The notes: generated by a model not told the origin, from the sequence alone. DNA of 64,000 bases from Odontocerum albicorne (GCA_949825065.1 OX463859.1:13034452-13098451), one strand, 5' to 3'. Shown: positions 42,326 through 52,885, counted from the stretch's first letter. Numbers and translations: made by a program.

Positions 42326-42384
42326 ACCCACGAGTAATAGTTTGGTATAGTAAAATAATGCACATGGAAAAAAATAGCAGTATA

Positions 42385-42665
42385 CGTTCTCTTAAAAAAC
42401 TTTTTGATACATTAGACATGTGGAACGAATGGTTGAAAAAGGACTAACGAAATAAATATGGTATATAGCGGAAATGTGAGTGGAAGGCGTGCGAGAGGAA
42501 GACCAAGAAAAGTATAGTTGGATCAAGTGGATGACTTTCTTCCTAAAATAAATATAAGTGTACGTATCAAGTCCGAGAAATCGTAGTATTTGTAGTAAAA
42601 TCTGGCGCTCTGTCCTCTCTGCCTACCCCAACAGAGTTATAGCGTAATGGTACGTATTGTATTTA
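42385..42665 (+). mobile_element. RTE-A LINE 3' fragment
   Basis: HVERMVEKGLTK-like start (42417-42450), RRARGRPRKV, TAG (42515-42517), LDQVDDFL in frame, then a decayed ISVRIKSEKS segment and SGALSSLPTPTEL at the end. Confidence 0.7.
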
Positions 42666-42839
42666 TTTCTCTTCATATCTCTCTTTACATTTTAACAATT
42701 TCTTAAGACCGGCATTTAAACACCCTCACATTTTTATTATAAATACACCATCTACTCGTATATCACATGCAACGAATGCACTCTTTTTTGAATTGCATAA
42801 AAATGTTTAACAAGAGTCTTGTCTGAATCTCCTTATGAT

Positions 42840-42965
42840 GAGGGGAACATCTTGAAACTGGTAGGGTTATACCGTTACATTAAGGGGAATAAACAGTGTT
42901 TGATAAAATAAATTAAAATCTCTTTAAACCTCCAAAATGTTAATGCCTTAAGTATAAATAATGTA
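42840..42965 (-). repeat. Rep2 fragment
   Basis: CATCTTGAAACTGGTAGGGT, TATACCGTTACATTAAGGGG, AATAAACAGTGTTTGAT and TTAAACCTCCAAAATGTTAA match the right half of the Rep2 copy at 31599-31720. Confidence 0.55.
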
Positions 42966-43059
42966 AGATATATTTGTTTTGCAAGGCATATTTATTCCAG
43001 ATATAATAAATAAATAAATACAGGTTTATTAATAGCAACATAGTATGTACATAATACAT

Positions 43060-43465
43060 TTAAATACACTTCAAGAACACATAAATTGCAGAGAATACAT
43101 AAAAGACAGAAGCTATCAAAAGGTCTGGACTCATCTAATAACATCCCCTCGGCCAAGATACACCCCACTAATATAGGGCGAGCCTAGCCACCGAGACACC
43201 AGATGTTTTTCAGCCCACACCCTTGCACATGTAGAAGAAGAAGAAGAGAAAAAAAACAAGGAAAATAAATAGATGGCAGAAAAATAAACAAATCCACAAA
43301 TACCGCCTCAGATCAATTCAAAGAAACAAATAAAGGTTCCTTGACAACAACACAATGTGTACATATACTCGTATATAGTAAATTCTTTCCGAGTATCGCA
43401 CATACATCTCAAAAATAAACTGCAGAAAATACATATAAGAGTGAAGACATACGAGTATATACTTA
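43060..43465. repeat. Rep1 copy
   Basis: Aligns with 7990-8640: AAATTGCAGAGAATACATAA, CATCCCCTCGGCCAAGATAC, CACTAATATAGGGCGAGCC, TTTTTCAGCCCACACCCTTG, then the start of a second unit (CTCAAAAATAAACTGCAGAA). Two TACTCGTA/TACGAGTA words (43366-43373, 43450-43457) are extra relative to the other copies. Confidence 0.65.
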
Positions 43466-43848
43466 ACAATATAATAATATGGTGATCATGCTAATAATCA
43501 AATAAAAAACAGGTAACATACTTACTTACAATAAATTTAATTCATATACTATATATCGAGTAATGAATACGAGTATAACGAGTCAATTCAATCGGTCCCC
43601 TTTTGCTCGTTATAACTAAGTATGACGGTAATTAGTAGTACTGTTTTTTTGCAAAATAATCAATATTTTTAAGAATGATAGATCAAGTAATTAGTATTCA
43701 ACACTTAAATAATTTTAAAAAATTGCAAAATAATTAGTATTTAAAAAAATACCAATTCAAGAAATAAATATTCTTAATTTAAAAAATAAAACCGTACTTA
43801 CATGCGTGTATTGCCCTTTAAAGATTTTACCATAAAATATTTTATCCT
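43466..43848. other. AT-rich stretch, no gene seen
   Basis: About 380 bp dominated by AATTAGTATT/TTAAAAAAT words. No element recognised. Confidence 0.4.
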
Positions 43849-44156
43849 AAATATATCGATCATCCAGTTCATTACTCAGACAACTCCAAATAACCTTTTT
43901 TGAGATAATGAGAAAAGCAATATTATAATCGTCACCATAAATCAAACACTATTAATTTTTGCCCGAGTTTCATATATTTTATCAGTAGATTTTATCAACA
44001 TCTCTTGATAAAATACGAGTATATATTATAAAACTCGGACAAAAATTAATAGTATTTGATTTATGGTGACGATTATACAATAATATTGCTTTTCTCATTG
44101 TCTCAAAACAGGTTATTTGGAGTTTTCTGAGTAATGAACTGGACGATCGATATATT
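43849..44156. mobile_element. 308-bp foldback element
   Basis: Two arms of about 130 bp. The left arm begins AATATATCGATCATCCAGTT, then CATTACTCAGACAACTCC; the right arm, read in reverse complement, begins AATATATCGATCGTCCAGTT, then CATTACTCAGAAAACTCC. Matching continues with only scattered differences to CGAGTTT... near 43970/44030, with an inner stem ATTTTATCAA/TTGATAAAAT. There is no coding capacity. It has the structure of a foldback MITE or a single long hairpin transcript. No clear target duplication was found. A TACGAGTA (44014-44021) is present in one arm only. Confidence 0.75.
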
Positions 44157-45495
44157 CAATTAAATCCGTATTTAGGGATCAACACATATGGTATATCATT
44201 ATCACATTAGGTAGTACCATCCGGTGTGGACACAGGCTTCCTGCAAAATCAACAATCTATCGTCTTTCATGACGCTGTTGAGGAGACTATTTGGGATTTG
44301 AAATGATTTCATTCCATACGTGTGTCCACTAGTCATCGAGATATTTCAATTTTCGTGAGTCGAAGTCTGTCTCATCGCTAAGAATCATACTCTCCTTGAT
44401 GGTGATCCGACTTTACTTCCATGGAAGCTGTCAACTACAAATAATTGAAGATTCTACAGGCAATCCCCCTCTCCCCGAGTCACATGACCAAAGAGTTGAA
44501 GAATATACCTCAGACATATGGTCGAATCTATTATTAATTGTAGTTCCTCTAGAATCTTTATTGCTTGTTAATTTTAAATACTAACTTACGCACATGCTAC
44601 TTGATAAATAACGTGGAAGAACTTTCGAAGTAATTCAACAATGATTATTTAACAGTGTCTCTCAAAATGTGAAATAAGCAACATCGTTACACGAACTGGA
44701 AAATTTCTATACAAAATCTTCTTTTTCAACGCATCAAAAGCTCTCTGCTTTTATTAAGATTATTAAAAATAAAATATCAGGTAGGAAATTTAAATGAAGT
44801 TAGTTCCTAGTTATTATATATAAATTAGATTAGTTCTAAAGATATAAATTGTATATAGGTATAGCTTTTGGCAAATACTATAATTGTGTTATAGATTACT
44901 TTATTAAATAAAAGAAAAAGCTCTCTGCTGACAAAGTACTCGTATTATACCTTCTCGTTAGACTTACTAATTGATTAATTTTAATTGTGATTATTGATTT
45001 TTAAAATAATCATTTTTATTTTATTAAATTGTTATAAATTACTAATTCACTTTGACAAATATCTACAACTGTAAGTGACCCACTGAAAATTTAGTAGGTC
45101 ACTATATTTATACTTGTAAATCATAACGTTATAAACAAACTGACAACCGAAGCCAAAAAATGACTGAGGGATCTAAATTTGATTTTATAAAACCCCTGAC
45201 TATGCCATACGCATATATCTATATAGCGTTATACATTTTCTACATATACACACATATACGAGTATATTTATATATTACAAATATCTTATTATCGTATTGT
45301 AACTTGATATTCCTTTTCATATTACCAAATAATTGTAAACGTAACATCTCAACTAAATCATGTGTCAAGAATTATGACTCAGCCTTACCACCTTGCTCTC
45401 AGCTAAGCAACCTACAATAGTGATGTTTTTAAAAGTATCGTTTAAATCTAAATAAGTCATAAATATATGAATAATTGCTGCAGTAAACTGAGTTA
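44157..45495. other. Unassigned stretch
   Basis: About 1.3 kb. The segment 44220-44480 is less AT-rich and may be a decayed minus-strand coding fragment (ILSDETDFDSRKLKY), but no family is recognised. Frames at 44396 and 45160 are chance. A TACTCGTA at about 44936 and a TACGAGTA at about 45257 are present. Confidence 0.35.
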
Positions 45496-45589
45496 GTTTA
45501 ACTTTGCATCGATAAAATTTGCCTTGTTTATCGATACAATATGTTTAACTTTGCATCGATAAAATTTGCCTTGTTTATCGATGCAATAT
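45496..45589. repeat. Two tandem 47-bp units, each a palindrome
   Basis: Each unit is GTTTAACTT + TTGCATCGATAAA-ATTTGCCT-TGTTTATCGATGCAA-type, able to fold into a stem of about 12 bp. The two units differ at essentially one base (GATACAA against GATGCAA). Confidence 0.85.
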
Positions 45590-45879
45590 GTTTAATTAAT
45601 AATAAAATTTTGCACAACTGCCAATCGTACTCTTTAATCTCATTTTACTATCCGTTTTACTATATATCTAATTAATTATGTAATATTGTCGATAACATCA
45701 GAGTTAAAAGTTAGCAAGCAGGTTAATGCGATTGCATTGGTACTTCCTCTCAGCAGGTCGTTTTCAAAGGAACACTGTGCTCGGTGCATAGTGGGCAGAA
45801 CATCAGGTGCGACATTGATTGCAATTTCATATTGTTAGTTCAAATTCAAACGCAATATTATACGAAATGCAGGCGGACT

Positions 45880-46175
45880 GTGATTTTTTAATATTTGTAA
45901 TATCTCTCGTGTCGTAAAGCAAAGCAATTCTCGATCAAAACCTTGATTTGGTCGTCATTAGTGTGAATTGCCCTTCTAGGGCGGATATCGTCTTCGAGTA
46001 TCGTATCACTATTACGGAAAATTTTAAACCACATTTGACAAACACGATCGCTTACTGCATCGTCACCATACACTGTACCGTATATTTTTTGGTTTGCATC
46101 GCATTTTTTCCTTTTCGGTAGGAACAAAAACATCAAGTACCGAAAAAAACAAATTATTTTGTTTCATTTTCAAAT
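45880..46175 (-). pseudogene. Mariner transposase, N-terminal fragment
   Basis: The minus-strand frame 45888-46136 reads KRKKCDANQKIYGTVYGDDA, VSDRVCQMWFKIFRNSDTIL, EDDIRPRRAIHTNDDQIKVL and IEN. It matches the helix-turn-helix region of mariner transposases (GKKAAEAxREICxVYGDDAVSERVCQxWFxRFRSGDFSLEDxPRSGRPxxVDDDQIKxLIE). The frame is open for 82 codons but lacks the catalytic domain. It is a lineage different from the other remnants here. Confidence 0.75.
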
Positions 46176-46309
46176 AAAGCCACTCAAGCAAATTTGCTAA
46201 ACAATAGCCAAAAAATACGCTAAAATGTGTTTCATTATTATTTTTTTTTTATTTTTTATCCACTTAGCACGTATATCTCCTGTTTCACAAAGAGGGTATG
46301 CTTCTAGCG

Positions 46310-46500
46310 TTAGCTTATTCGTTAGGAAGAATACCAGCCAGAATTCTTCTCATACTGCTAGGCGGTACCGAGAATATATCAACCGTGTCATTCAGTTGGT
46401 TCAATATCTCTATACCACGCGTGACTGAGTGTTTAGCCATGATATTCGTCCTGTAAGTTGATATGTAGAACAGAGGGTGATTCCTTGCACGGCTATATTT
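46310..46500 (-). mobile_element. Probable LINE C-terminal fragment
   Basis: Within the minus-strand frame 46315-46653, residues LFYISTYRTNIMAKHSVTRG, IEILNQLNDTVDIFSVPPSS and MRRILAGILPN follow the RT...R...N.L...DIF......F+..L...L plan at the end of some CR1/jockey-group LINE proteins. The upstream half of the frame is a different sequence containing a hairpin. Confidence 0.4.
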
Positions 46501-46597
46501 ATTGGGTACTTCTAGAATCGCGGGACAGTTAAAGGAACCTTGGAAAACTTTTATATATATCTCCCAAGGTTTCCAAGAAATAGGATTATTTTTTCTG

Positions 46598-46663
46598 ATA
46601 ACCCAATGTGTCGCCAAACATGCACAGTGAGTACAGTGCATGTTTGGCGACATATTGGGTTAT
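46598..46663. repeat. Near-perfect hairpin, 28-bp arms
   Basis: ATAACCCAATGTGTCGCCAA-ACATGCAC (46598-46625) and its complement (46636-46663) match at 27 of 28 positions around a 10-nt loop. Just upstream, CTTGGAAA/TTTCCAAG (about 46538-46577) forms another small inverted repeat. Confidence 0.8.
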
Positions 46664-47433
46664 TATTTATTACAGACTAATATTAATTCTTCGTTTTGAA
46701 GAGGAGGGGGGGGGGGGGCTCGAATTATTTGATTTTTGTATCGGGGAGTTTCAAAATTTACTTTAAGCTTATTATTTATATGGATGAATTGTGGGTGTTA
46801 GCAATAAAACAAAATAGGGTGGTAATTAAACAAGTTGTTTCCAAAGAATGTGAAATATGGATTTTACACAAGAAATAATAAGAGAAGGGAAAAGAAAGAA
46901 TTTAAAATATATATATGTGTGTAAAGGACACTCATTTAATGCAAAATAATTTTTCAAAAAACAGTTCCTAATTACGAATTATTTCCTTTGTATTTCAGGA
47001 ATTTTATAAAAATTTGCGTATAAACGATAATTATAAAGTGAAATATACGAAAAAATATGCGTCATTATTCCAAATTGCATATTCATGAATCTTTCGCTGA
47101 GTCTATTTAATATCTATTGTATTTCTTGTGAAACTATTTATTTTTTTGTTATGTTTCTCATGAGATTATAACATACCGGAAATTTGAATAATTAAAAATA
47201 TATGTTATATCATTCATTCATCTTAATTGTTCATTATTTATTTCATACGTACTCTTCTTCTTAATAGTAGTTGAGAAGATTGGATTCAAGTGGAATGACG
47301 TCATCTTCATCTCTCACTGTAAGAGGATTTGACTTACCACTAAGATGGTAGTGCTCCTTGAATTATCTTAAGTGTCGCCATGGTTGAAACCGTATGTTTT
47401 GCATAGACGGAGTTTCATTGAATTCTCAATATT
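46664..47433. other. No gene seen; one G run
   Basis: About 770 bp, AT-rich, with a G-run of about 13 at about 46706-46718. The 60-aa frame across it has no recognised domain. Confidence 0.4.
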
Positions 47434-47735
47434 GCCTACGATTAAATTGTCATCACTCTAACCCCGTTGTCTACCATTAAATTGTCATCACTCTCACCCT
47501 GTTGTCTACCATTAAATTGTCATCACTCTCACCCCGTTGTCTACCATTAAATTGTCATCACTCTCACCCCGTTGTCTACCATTAAATTGTCATCACTCTC
47601 ACCCTGTTGTCTACCATTAAATTGTCATCACTCTCACCCTGTTGCCTACCATTAAATTGTCATCACTCTCACCCCGTTGTCTACCATTAAATTGTCATCA
47701 CTCTCCCCCCGTTGCCTACCATTAAATTGTATTTC
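47434..47735. repeat. 35-bp tandem array, about 8.5 units
   Basis: Unit CTACCATTAAATTGTCATCA + CTCTCACCCCGTTGT. Units differ at one or two positions (C/T in ACCCYG; T/C in TTGYC). Pyrimidine-rich on the plus strand. Confidence 0.9.
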
Positions 47736-47814
47736 ACGTAAAAGGGAAATAAAATGAAACGAACGAAAGCGCCCTAAGAACGAACTAAGTTTTGGTTTTA
47801 AATATAATTAGTAC

Positions 47815-48470
47815 ATATACTCGTATACATACCATCCCCGTTTCCCTGTCAGGGTAGGCAGAGAGGAATCTGTTATCTATCGGATTTAATAGTAATAAGT
47901 TTAATTACAACAAGGATTCATCCTTTGAATGAATTATAAAGCATTTTTAATACATAAATATCATCACGATGTTTTCCTGTCGCGAGCAGAAAGGATAGAG
48001 CGCTAGACTTTCCTATCGCGACACGCATCTATCGCCTCTTCTACATCTATATGTTACATATGTTCATACAACTTCGACGATTTCTCTGACTTTGTTCTTT
48101 TCTGTATTTTAGAATATCATTCATTAGATTCAACATTACTTTCCTTGGTCACGCACATCTGCATTGTATATCTGTTTTGTAAGTATTTCTTCATTCATTC
48201 GTTCTACATGCCCAAACCATCTCAACGTACTCTTCTTTATCTTACTTAACACATCAGCCTTAAGTTCACATTCATCCCTACTTACTTCATTCCGTATTCT
48301 GTCATAAATTTTCACCTCGTGTATTCTTCCCAGTACACGTATTCCTACAGCATGTATTCGGTTCCTTTCAGTTTTTCCCAGGTCCATGTTTCACATCCAT
48401 AAAACAAGTTGGTGCTAGAGTACTTTTGTGGACTATCATATTAGCAGATTTTGGTACTGTCTGATAAATA
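47815..48470 (-). mobile_element. RTE-A LINE fragments
   Basis: A short 3'-terminal piece (47826-47870) with a TACTCGTA insertion (47818-47825) is followed by a longer copy from about 47950. In the frame 48136-48387: DLGKTERNRIHAVGIRVLGR, IHEVKIYDRIRNEVSRDECE, LKADVLSKIKKSTLRWFGHV and ERMNEEILTKQIYNADV. This is the best-preserved version of the region upstream of GRPRKV. At the recurrent stop site this copy has ATG (RKVMLNL). Upstream the HVDVKHRLF-like part (about 48385-48440) is decayed. Confidence 0.75.
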
Positions 48471-48814
48471 TAATTAGTCTACGAGTATATCTAGTTACAT
48501 TATATTGACGTACTTCGATCTCAATCATTGACTTCGGAGTCATCGTCAAGATTGTTGCGTTTATCTGTAATATATCTGCAGTGAAGAGAGATCAGAGCCT
48601 TGACATGGCGAACAGAGAAACACAATAATAAGCTTGCTCTGACTGAGTTAATAGTTCTACTAATTACTGCATATACATACTTATTTGTTGAGTATTTCTT
48701 TATTGAGCAATTTTATTAGAATGTGATAATATCCAGATGTTACTCGTTTGAAATAAAAAAAATATAATGCAACTAGTACTTTTTTTTTAAAGTAATGATG
48801 ACAAAAGTATAAAC
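48471..48814. other. No gene seen
   Basis: About 340 bp; a TACGAGTA at about 48480. Nothing else recognised. Confidence 0.4.
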
Positions 48815-48867
48815 ATTGGAAGGTAGACGTCTTAACCAAGTAAACCACAGCGGTCATCTGCATATGT
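48815..48867 (-). mobile_element. SINE-A head remnant, inverted
   Basis: On the minus strand ATGACCGCTGTGGTTTACTT, GGTTAAGACGTCTACCT: the A-box half of SINE-A, interrupted by the mariner insertion that begins at 48870. Confidence 0.6.
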
Positions 48868-48869
48868 AC

Positions 48870-49781
48870 GAGGGTAATCCAGAAAGTAAGGTTACAACAT
48901 TTATGTAGGATCGAAAAATGCTTGTATTTAATTAAAATTCACAGGATACTTCACAAATATATTAAACAATTTTTCAACGTAATCGCCGTCGAGATAGAGA
49001 CATTTCTGTAGTCGGGGCACCAGCTTTTTTATGCCAGTGTCATAGACCTCCGCCGCCAGCTCTTTCAGCTACTTCTTCACAGCTTCCTCGACCTCTTGAT
49101 CATTGGAAAATTGTTGGGGTGTAGTGACACACCCACGTCTCATCCCCCGTCACGATAGAGCCCAGTAAAGCTTCTCTCTCCTGCGCAAAACGATCCAAAA
49201 ATTCACGCGATTTTGACGGTGCTCCGGTGTGAGCATTCTGGGCACCCATCTCGCACACAACCTCTTGTAACCAAGTTTTTCCGACACAATATCGCCAAGG
49301 AGACTTCGAGAAATGTCAGAAAATTCTTCGTAAAGGTCGTCAAGTGTCACATGGCGGTCATTTCGCACTTGTTCTTCAATTTTTTGCACAAGTTCGTCAG
49401 AAATCACTACCTTGCCTCGTTGTGAGTATCAGCATGGCCTTCTCTGAACAACCTAACCAACTTCGTGACATGTTGTCGACTCATCACATCACTACCATAA
49501 ACTTCCACGAGCTTCCGATGGATATTCGCGGCGGTATCGTTCTGCAAAGTCAAAAAATGGATGACCGCGCGGATCTCGCACGGACGAGAGGTGGCGGGAG
49601 CGTGCGACGACCTCTCCACCGGAAGAATTTACTGTGACTGAATAAAATGGCCGACAAACACGCGGGACCAAACAAACTGACCGTTAGGATCCCCCCTATA
49701 CGCCAGGTGGGCCAACTTCGAAACAAAAAATTTCCTCTGGCCTCAGGAGCCCTTGTAACCTTAGTTTCTGGATGACCCTCC
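48870..49781 (-). mobile_element. Internally deleted mariner with both terminal inverted repeats
   Basis: A 912-bp element between TA dinucleotides (48868-48869 and 49782-49783). Left end CGAGGGTAATCCAGAAAGTA, right end (complement) GGAGGGTCATCCAGAAACTA; about 28 terminal bases match. On the minus strand the two helix-turn-helix parts are readable in two frames: CEIRAVIHFLTLQNDTAANI, HRKLVEVYGSDVMSRQHVTK (49407-49619) and ELVQKIEEQVRNDRHVTLDD, RLCARWVPRMLTPEHRQNRV (49150-49407). Then GDETWVCHYTP, containing the first catalytic aspartate, jumps directly to QFSNDQEVEEA and the C-terminal end. The second and third catalytic aspartates are deleted. The element is non-autonomous and inserted in a SINE-A head. 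Confidence 0.85.
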
Positions 49782-49984
49782 TATAAAGACATGTTGATAA
49801 TTTAACTGGAAAAAACTTCACAAAGTAAGATGAACTGCAAGGAAATTATTTGTAGAACCTTCGATATGTGATGTCTAGAATCTGCAGAAGTGTCAAGAGT
49901 ATTTTTGTTTGCAAAATACTCAAAATGGTTAGTGCTATCGTCATCGTTGTCGTTGCTAGGTATTGTTGTTAGTGTCTGGAAATA

Positions 49985-50400
49985 AAACCTAGACTTTATG
50001 ACTTATAAAAGGATAATAAATGCGGTAGAAATGATTACTAAGCGAAAAATATACCGTATTACAAAGACCAGATGAGGGAAAGCAGGTTATTTAAGTCGAA
50101 GGTTATATAAGTAAAATCTAGAAAGATTATGAGATAGTTGGAACAAATCGAGGGAATGAGTTATGAAATACTTATAAAGCTATATATAAATATGTCTAGA
50201 ATTAATGGCGTGCAAAGACGAGGTATACCGAGAATAAATTATATTTTGACTGAGATAAAGGTATAAAGTATGAGAAATAGATAAGCATAAATGAAGTCAA
50301 GACTATTAGTGGGGATATGAAAGCGACTGTTATGTGAATAGGAAACTCTGACCTCTCTACGTACCTCAAAAGGGATATGGTGTTATATATGTATAAAATT
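49985..50400 (+). mobile_element. RTE-A LINE fragment, strongly decayed
   Basis: KRIINAVEM (about 50010-50038), a KIMR-LEQIEGMSYEILIKLY segment (50120-50180) corresponding to LRWFGHVERMNEE, RRGIPRINYILTEI at the GRPRKV position, and NSDLSTYLKRDM at the end. Confidence 0.55.
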
Positions 50401-50930
50401 TAACAGTTCTCCATTTATGGCATTAAAAAGGCAAACAACTGATATTTGTGAAACGAAATTCCAAGGATTTCTTTTGTTTTTTATTTTATTATATGCGTTG
50501 GCTTTTGACGAAATTATTTTATTGTAAAGAAAAACAAAAATCTTCTTTGTAAATAATATACAAAAAAAAAACGTATTCGTTGCGTCTTAATTCTGTGTAT
50601 ATGTTTGTTCGAACGCGTAATTTATATTGTTTATTCAAAATGGGCGGGCTTTTAACACTTTTTTGGAACTGTTTTGAATTTCGTGTAAAGTTGACTCATT
50701 AAATTGGCAAGGTTTTAACTGTAATAATCTTTTGACCTACGAGATCTTTTTATAAAACACGCATGACGAATATGGTATGACAAGGCTTTAGCTGACCTCA
50801 ATTTAGTTAATGCTTTTTAATATTTCTTTTTAATTAATGTCTTTAAATTTTCATCTTGCTTTTTGAGACCCTAGTTGAAAGGTATTATTTATTACTTTGT
50901 TTATTTCTTGATATAACATATCGATCAATA
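50401..50930. other. No gene seen
   Basis: About 530 bp, AT-rich, up to the TA that begins the next mariner. Confidence 0.4.
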
Positions 50931-52116
50931 AGTCCCGGGACTAACTACTAAAACAACATTTGTTTGCCGAAATTCTTCTTTATTCATCAACAGTCTCCTT
51001 CAAGAGCGATACATTCATTTCAATGATTTCCTAACTTTTCTATGCCAGCCGTGTAGAACGATTTATCTTTGGTTTCAAAATAGGCGTTAGTTTCGGCAAT
51101 CACTTCTTCATTGGAGCCAAATATCTTTCCCTGGAGCATCTTTTTAAGGTCTGCGAACAGCCAATAGTTATGGCGTGTGCGGAAGCAATTCGAAGTTCAA
51201 CTCATGCAATTTGGCCATCGTTACCATCGACTTGTGACACGGTGCATTGTCCTGATGAAAGAAAACTTTTTTCTTCTTCATAGGGGCCGTTTTTTAGCAA
51301 TTTCTGCCTTCAAACGCTCCAATAACGCTATGTAATATTCGCTATTGATGGTTTTTCTCTTTTCAAGGTGATCGATGAATATTATACCATGCGCATCCCA
51401 AAATACGGAGGTCATAACCTTCCCGGCCGACTGTTCAGTTTTTGGTCGCTTTGGACGACTTTCACCGGCTGCTCTCCACTCAGCTGACTGCCGATTTGAT
51501 TCCGGAGTATAGTGGTGGATCCAAGTTTCATCCATTGTCACATACTGATGCAAAAGCTCCTGTTTATTTCGCGTAAACAGTGCCAAACACTGCTCTGAAT
51601 TATCGATGCGTTGTTGTTTCTGTTCCATTGTAAGCAAACGCGGCACCCATTTCGAAAAAAGCTTTTTCATGACCAAATGTTCATGCAAAATAGTGTAAAC
51701 ACTACCAAATGATATCTTTAGGATGTCAGCTATCTCACGCAACTTTACTTTACGATTTTCCATCACGATTTTGAGTTTTTTTTTTATGTTTTCTGGTGTA
51801 ACAGCCTCATTTGGACGACCAGAGCGTTCAGCATCATTTGTGTATGTACGACCACGTTTGAAATCAGCATACCACCGACAAATGGTTGTTTTCGACGGAA
51901 CAGAGCCCGGATAACACTTTTCAAGCCATCGCTGAGTTTGAACGGTATTTTTTCCCATTAAAAAGCAATGTTTTATCAACACACGAAATTCGTTTTTTTC
52001 CATTGTTTTGAAAATAGCAAAAGTAGCGTCACTAAAACCAATGTAACTCAATGACAGTATGTCATGAAAGTTTGACACGTAGCTTCTAAAGGTTGGTGCT
52101 AACTGAGAATGGTATG
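50931..52116 (-). mobile_element. Mariner element, 5' end lost
   Basis: The 3' end (left in this window) is TCGATCAATAAGTCCCGGGA directly after a TA (50929-50930). The complementary terminal repeat expected on the right was not found: after the 5' UTR (GGTTGGTGCTAACTGAGAAT, 52091-52110) the sequence passes into LINE-H. The element therefore seems to have been broken by a LINE insertion, and its right end has been lost or is further away and unrecognisable. Confidence 0.7.
50990..52003 (-). pseudogene. Mariner transposase, frameshifted, third catalytic residue deleted
   Basis: The start is most likely the ATG at 52001-52003 (MEKNEFRVLIKHCFLMGKNT), not the upstream one at 52078. Residues: HTH1 about 5-50 (...TTICRWYADFKRG), linker AERSGRPNEAVTPENIKKKL, HTH2 about 85-125, WVPRLL, and VTMDETWIHHYTPE with the first aspartate. 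At about 51280 a frameshift (after AEIAKKRP) breaks the frame. In the next frame KKKVFFHQDNAPCHKSMVTM carries the second aspartate, then LHELNFELLPHT runs straight into YWLFADLKKMLQGK, so the YSPDLAPSD segment with the third aspartate (DD34D) is missing. The last part reads FGSNEEVIAETNAYFETKDK. Transposition activity is lost. Confidence 0.85.
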
Positions 52117-52415
52117 TATTTTTTATTATAAAAGTTTCGTCTGATTAAGCTTAAAAAATTTAACAATTGATCTATAAGAGGAAAAGTTCCACGAAGAGAG
52201 AAGAAACGCATTCATTGGAGGCGGCAAAGGTTCCGCTTTTAGCAAATCAAATCTGTCTCGCAAAGGACAGCTGAAAAATACATGGTCTATAGTTTCATAA
52301 TCCAGTCCACACCCGCAACCAGGATTCTCCACAATAGCCATTATGTAAAGATGACTAGTCACCACGCAGTAGTCCACAAACGACACATGACATATGTTTA
52401 CCTTTTTAGGGCGTT
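52117..52415 (-). mobile_element. LINE-H C-terminal fragment with CCHC-type motif
   Basis: The minus-strand frame (52126-52386) reads YCVVTSHLYIMAIVENPGCG, CGLDYETIDHVFFSCPLRDR, FDLLKAEPLPPPMNAFLLSS and WNFSSYRSIVKFFKLNQTKL, then a stop. CGCG...ET..H....C is the zinc-binding segment of I/R1/jockey-type LINE proteins. The frame is uninterrupted. A short AATAAAAAATACAT-type end follows at 52106-52125, at the junction with the mariner 5' UTR. Confidence 0.7.
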
Positions 52416-52509
52416 TTTTTTATAAATAGCACAACCTGGCAGTTCATTTGTCATATGGTGAAATTTGTGACAACTTTTCAGTTCAAAGTTACAAATGAAT
52501 CAAAATAAA

Positions 52510-52885
52510 AGTCCACTATAACGTCATTTTCCTATTAGGGTAGATAAAGAACACAGATTTTCACATCATTCTACGAATATTCTGGCACTCAATATTTGCT
52601 TTTGTCACGTCCATACATTCTCCTATTACAAAAGCTCTTGCCTCGTACGGAATCATTTGGTCATACCACATTTTTCTGGGTCTTTCTACATTTCTCGTTT
52701 TTTTTATACTACTATAAAAGATAACTTTTTATATATTTCACAATTCTTGTGTTCTTCGTGGCTAAATCATATTAATACTCCTCTTTTCATTTTAAACACT
52801 GCATATTCTCTCGATCCGTATTCTTTCTCGATGTCCTCATCCCTTATTCTGTTATACACTGTTTTCACACTTTTAATTCATTTAA
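52510..52885 (-). mobile_element. RTE-A-related LINE fragment, diverged
   Basis: On the minus strand RPRKMWYDQMIPYEARA keeps TGG at the recurrent stop site (about 52670). The GRNE...IGRVYNRIRDEDIEKEY-like upstream part is at 52800-52870 and the 3' end near 52530. It is more distant from the other RTE-A copies than they are from each other. Confidence 0.5.

Noticed and set aside
44220..44480. Decayed mariner or Tc1-like coding fragment (ILSDETDFDS)
   Set aside because: Only a few residues resemble a transposase catalytic motif and the flanking sequence does not continue the match.
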